Below, one piece after another: positions 64,000 through 64,000 of a stretch of DNA of 64,000 bases. The position numbers were made by a program, and so were the translations under genes. Every line of letters begins with the position of its first letter. Positions within the stretch are counted from its first letter, which is position 1. Origin of the DNA: Maioricimonas rarisocia (GTDB taxonomy: Bacteria; Planctomycetota; Planctomycetia; Planctomycetales; Planctomycetaceae); NCBI RefSeq assembly GCF_007747795.1, contig NZ_CP036275.1, forward strand, positions 5,820,001 through 5,884,000. Reading direction: 5' to 3'. The notes under the pieces were generated by a model. It was given only the letters and a program-made list of their open reading frames with translations, made no database searches and was not told where the DNA came from.

Positions 64000-64000
64000 C

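Noticed and set aside
1-64000. CRISPR arrays, insertion sequences or phage genes
   Set aside because: No regularly spaced direct repeats, transposase, integrase or phage structural motifs were found on either strand.

Overview
The window reads as chromosomal DNA of a GC-rich Planctomycetota bacterium, most likely class Planctomycetia. The main evidence is a set of lineage-typical proteins: a giant ThuA / PVC-type dehydrogenase / cytochrome c fusion next to a degenerate SGNH protein, a planctomycete-type CxxCH cytochrome, PP2C phosphatases, a GYF_2-type trypsin-like protease, and Rho with a large disordered N-terminus. Many genes have weak or no Shine-Dalgarno sequence, and there are many lone genes of unknown role. 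No phage, transposase, CRISPR array or rRNA was seen. One tRNA gene (Arg, anticodon TCT) is present.

Layout. 1-13.7 kb is an exopolysaccharide / O-antigen-type locus: an amidotransferase of the asparagine synthetase family, UDP-ManNAc dehydrogenase, UDP-GlcNAc 2-epimerase, an O-antigen ligase/polymerase with a TPR tail and a Wzc-like tyrosine autokinase, all on the minus strand. A WecA-type phosphoglycosyl transferase diverges from them and converges on a second nucleotide-sugar dehydrogenase. Glycosyltransferases, flippase and export porin are missing and probably lie left of position 1. 14.0-18.4 kb holds one 1455-residue protein with three amidohydrolase modules, of which only the middle one keeps its metal-binding HxH. 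18.4-19.45 kb is a gene-free kilobase rich in perfect hairpins, followed by rho and its strong terminator-like hairpin.

21-27.7 kb encodes a tripartite efflux system (TolC-like lipoprotein, HlyD/MacA-type adaptor, MacB-type ABC transporter). 27.86-30.9 kb is an iron(II) uptake operon (feoA, feoA, feoB, Cys-rich membrane peptide) behind a Fur-box-like palindrome that abuts the first ribosome binding site. 31-36.8 kb holds a PP2C phosphatase, a sensor histidine kinase, a membrane-anchored protein with a FlgG-like C-terminal half, a GlsB/YeaQ-type membrane protein and a UbiA prenyltransferase. 37-41.6 kb carries a FecR-like membrane protein, a zinc alcohol dehydrogenase-like enzyme and a sulfotransferase.

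42-53.2 kb contains the SGNH-like/haem dehydrogenase pair, a small membrane protein, an 820-bp intergenic patchwork of inverted repeats, tRNA-Arg, a diheme cytochrome, an unknown secreted protein and a second PP2C. 53.3-57.7 kb has a membrane glycerophosphodiesterase and a multidomain protease. 58-64 kb looks like copper handling (TolC-like outer membrane protein, Tat-exported multicopper oxidase, Cys-rich copper-storage-like protein), interrupted by a decayed copy of part of the protease gene and by an unusual amidohydrolase-aminotransferase fusion.

The observations most worth following up are the hairpin-dense region upstream of rho, the FlgG-like protein away from any flagellar gene, the protease gene fragment, and the two unusual amidohydrolase architectures.
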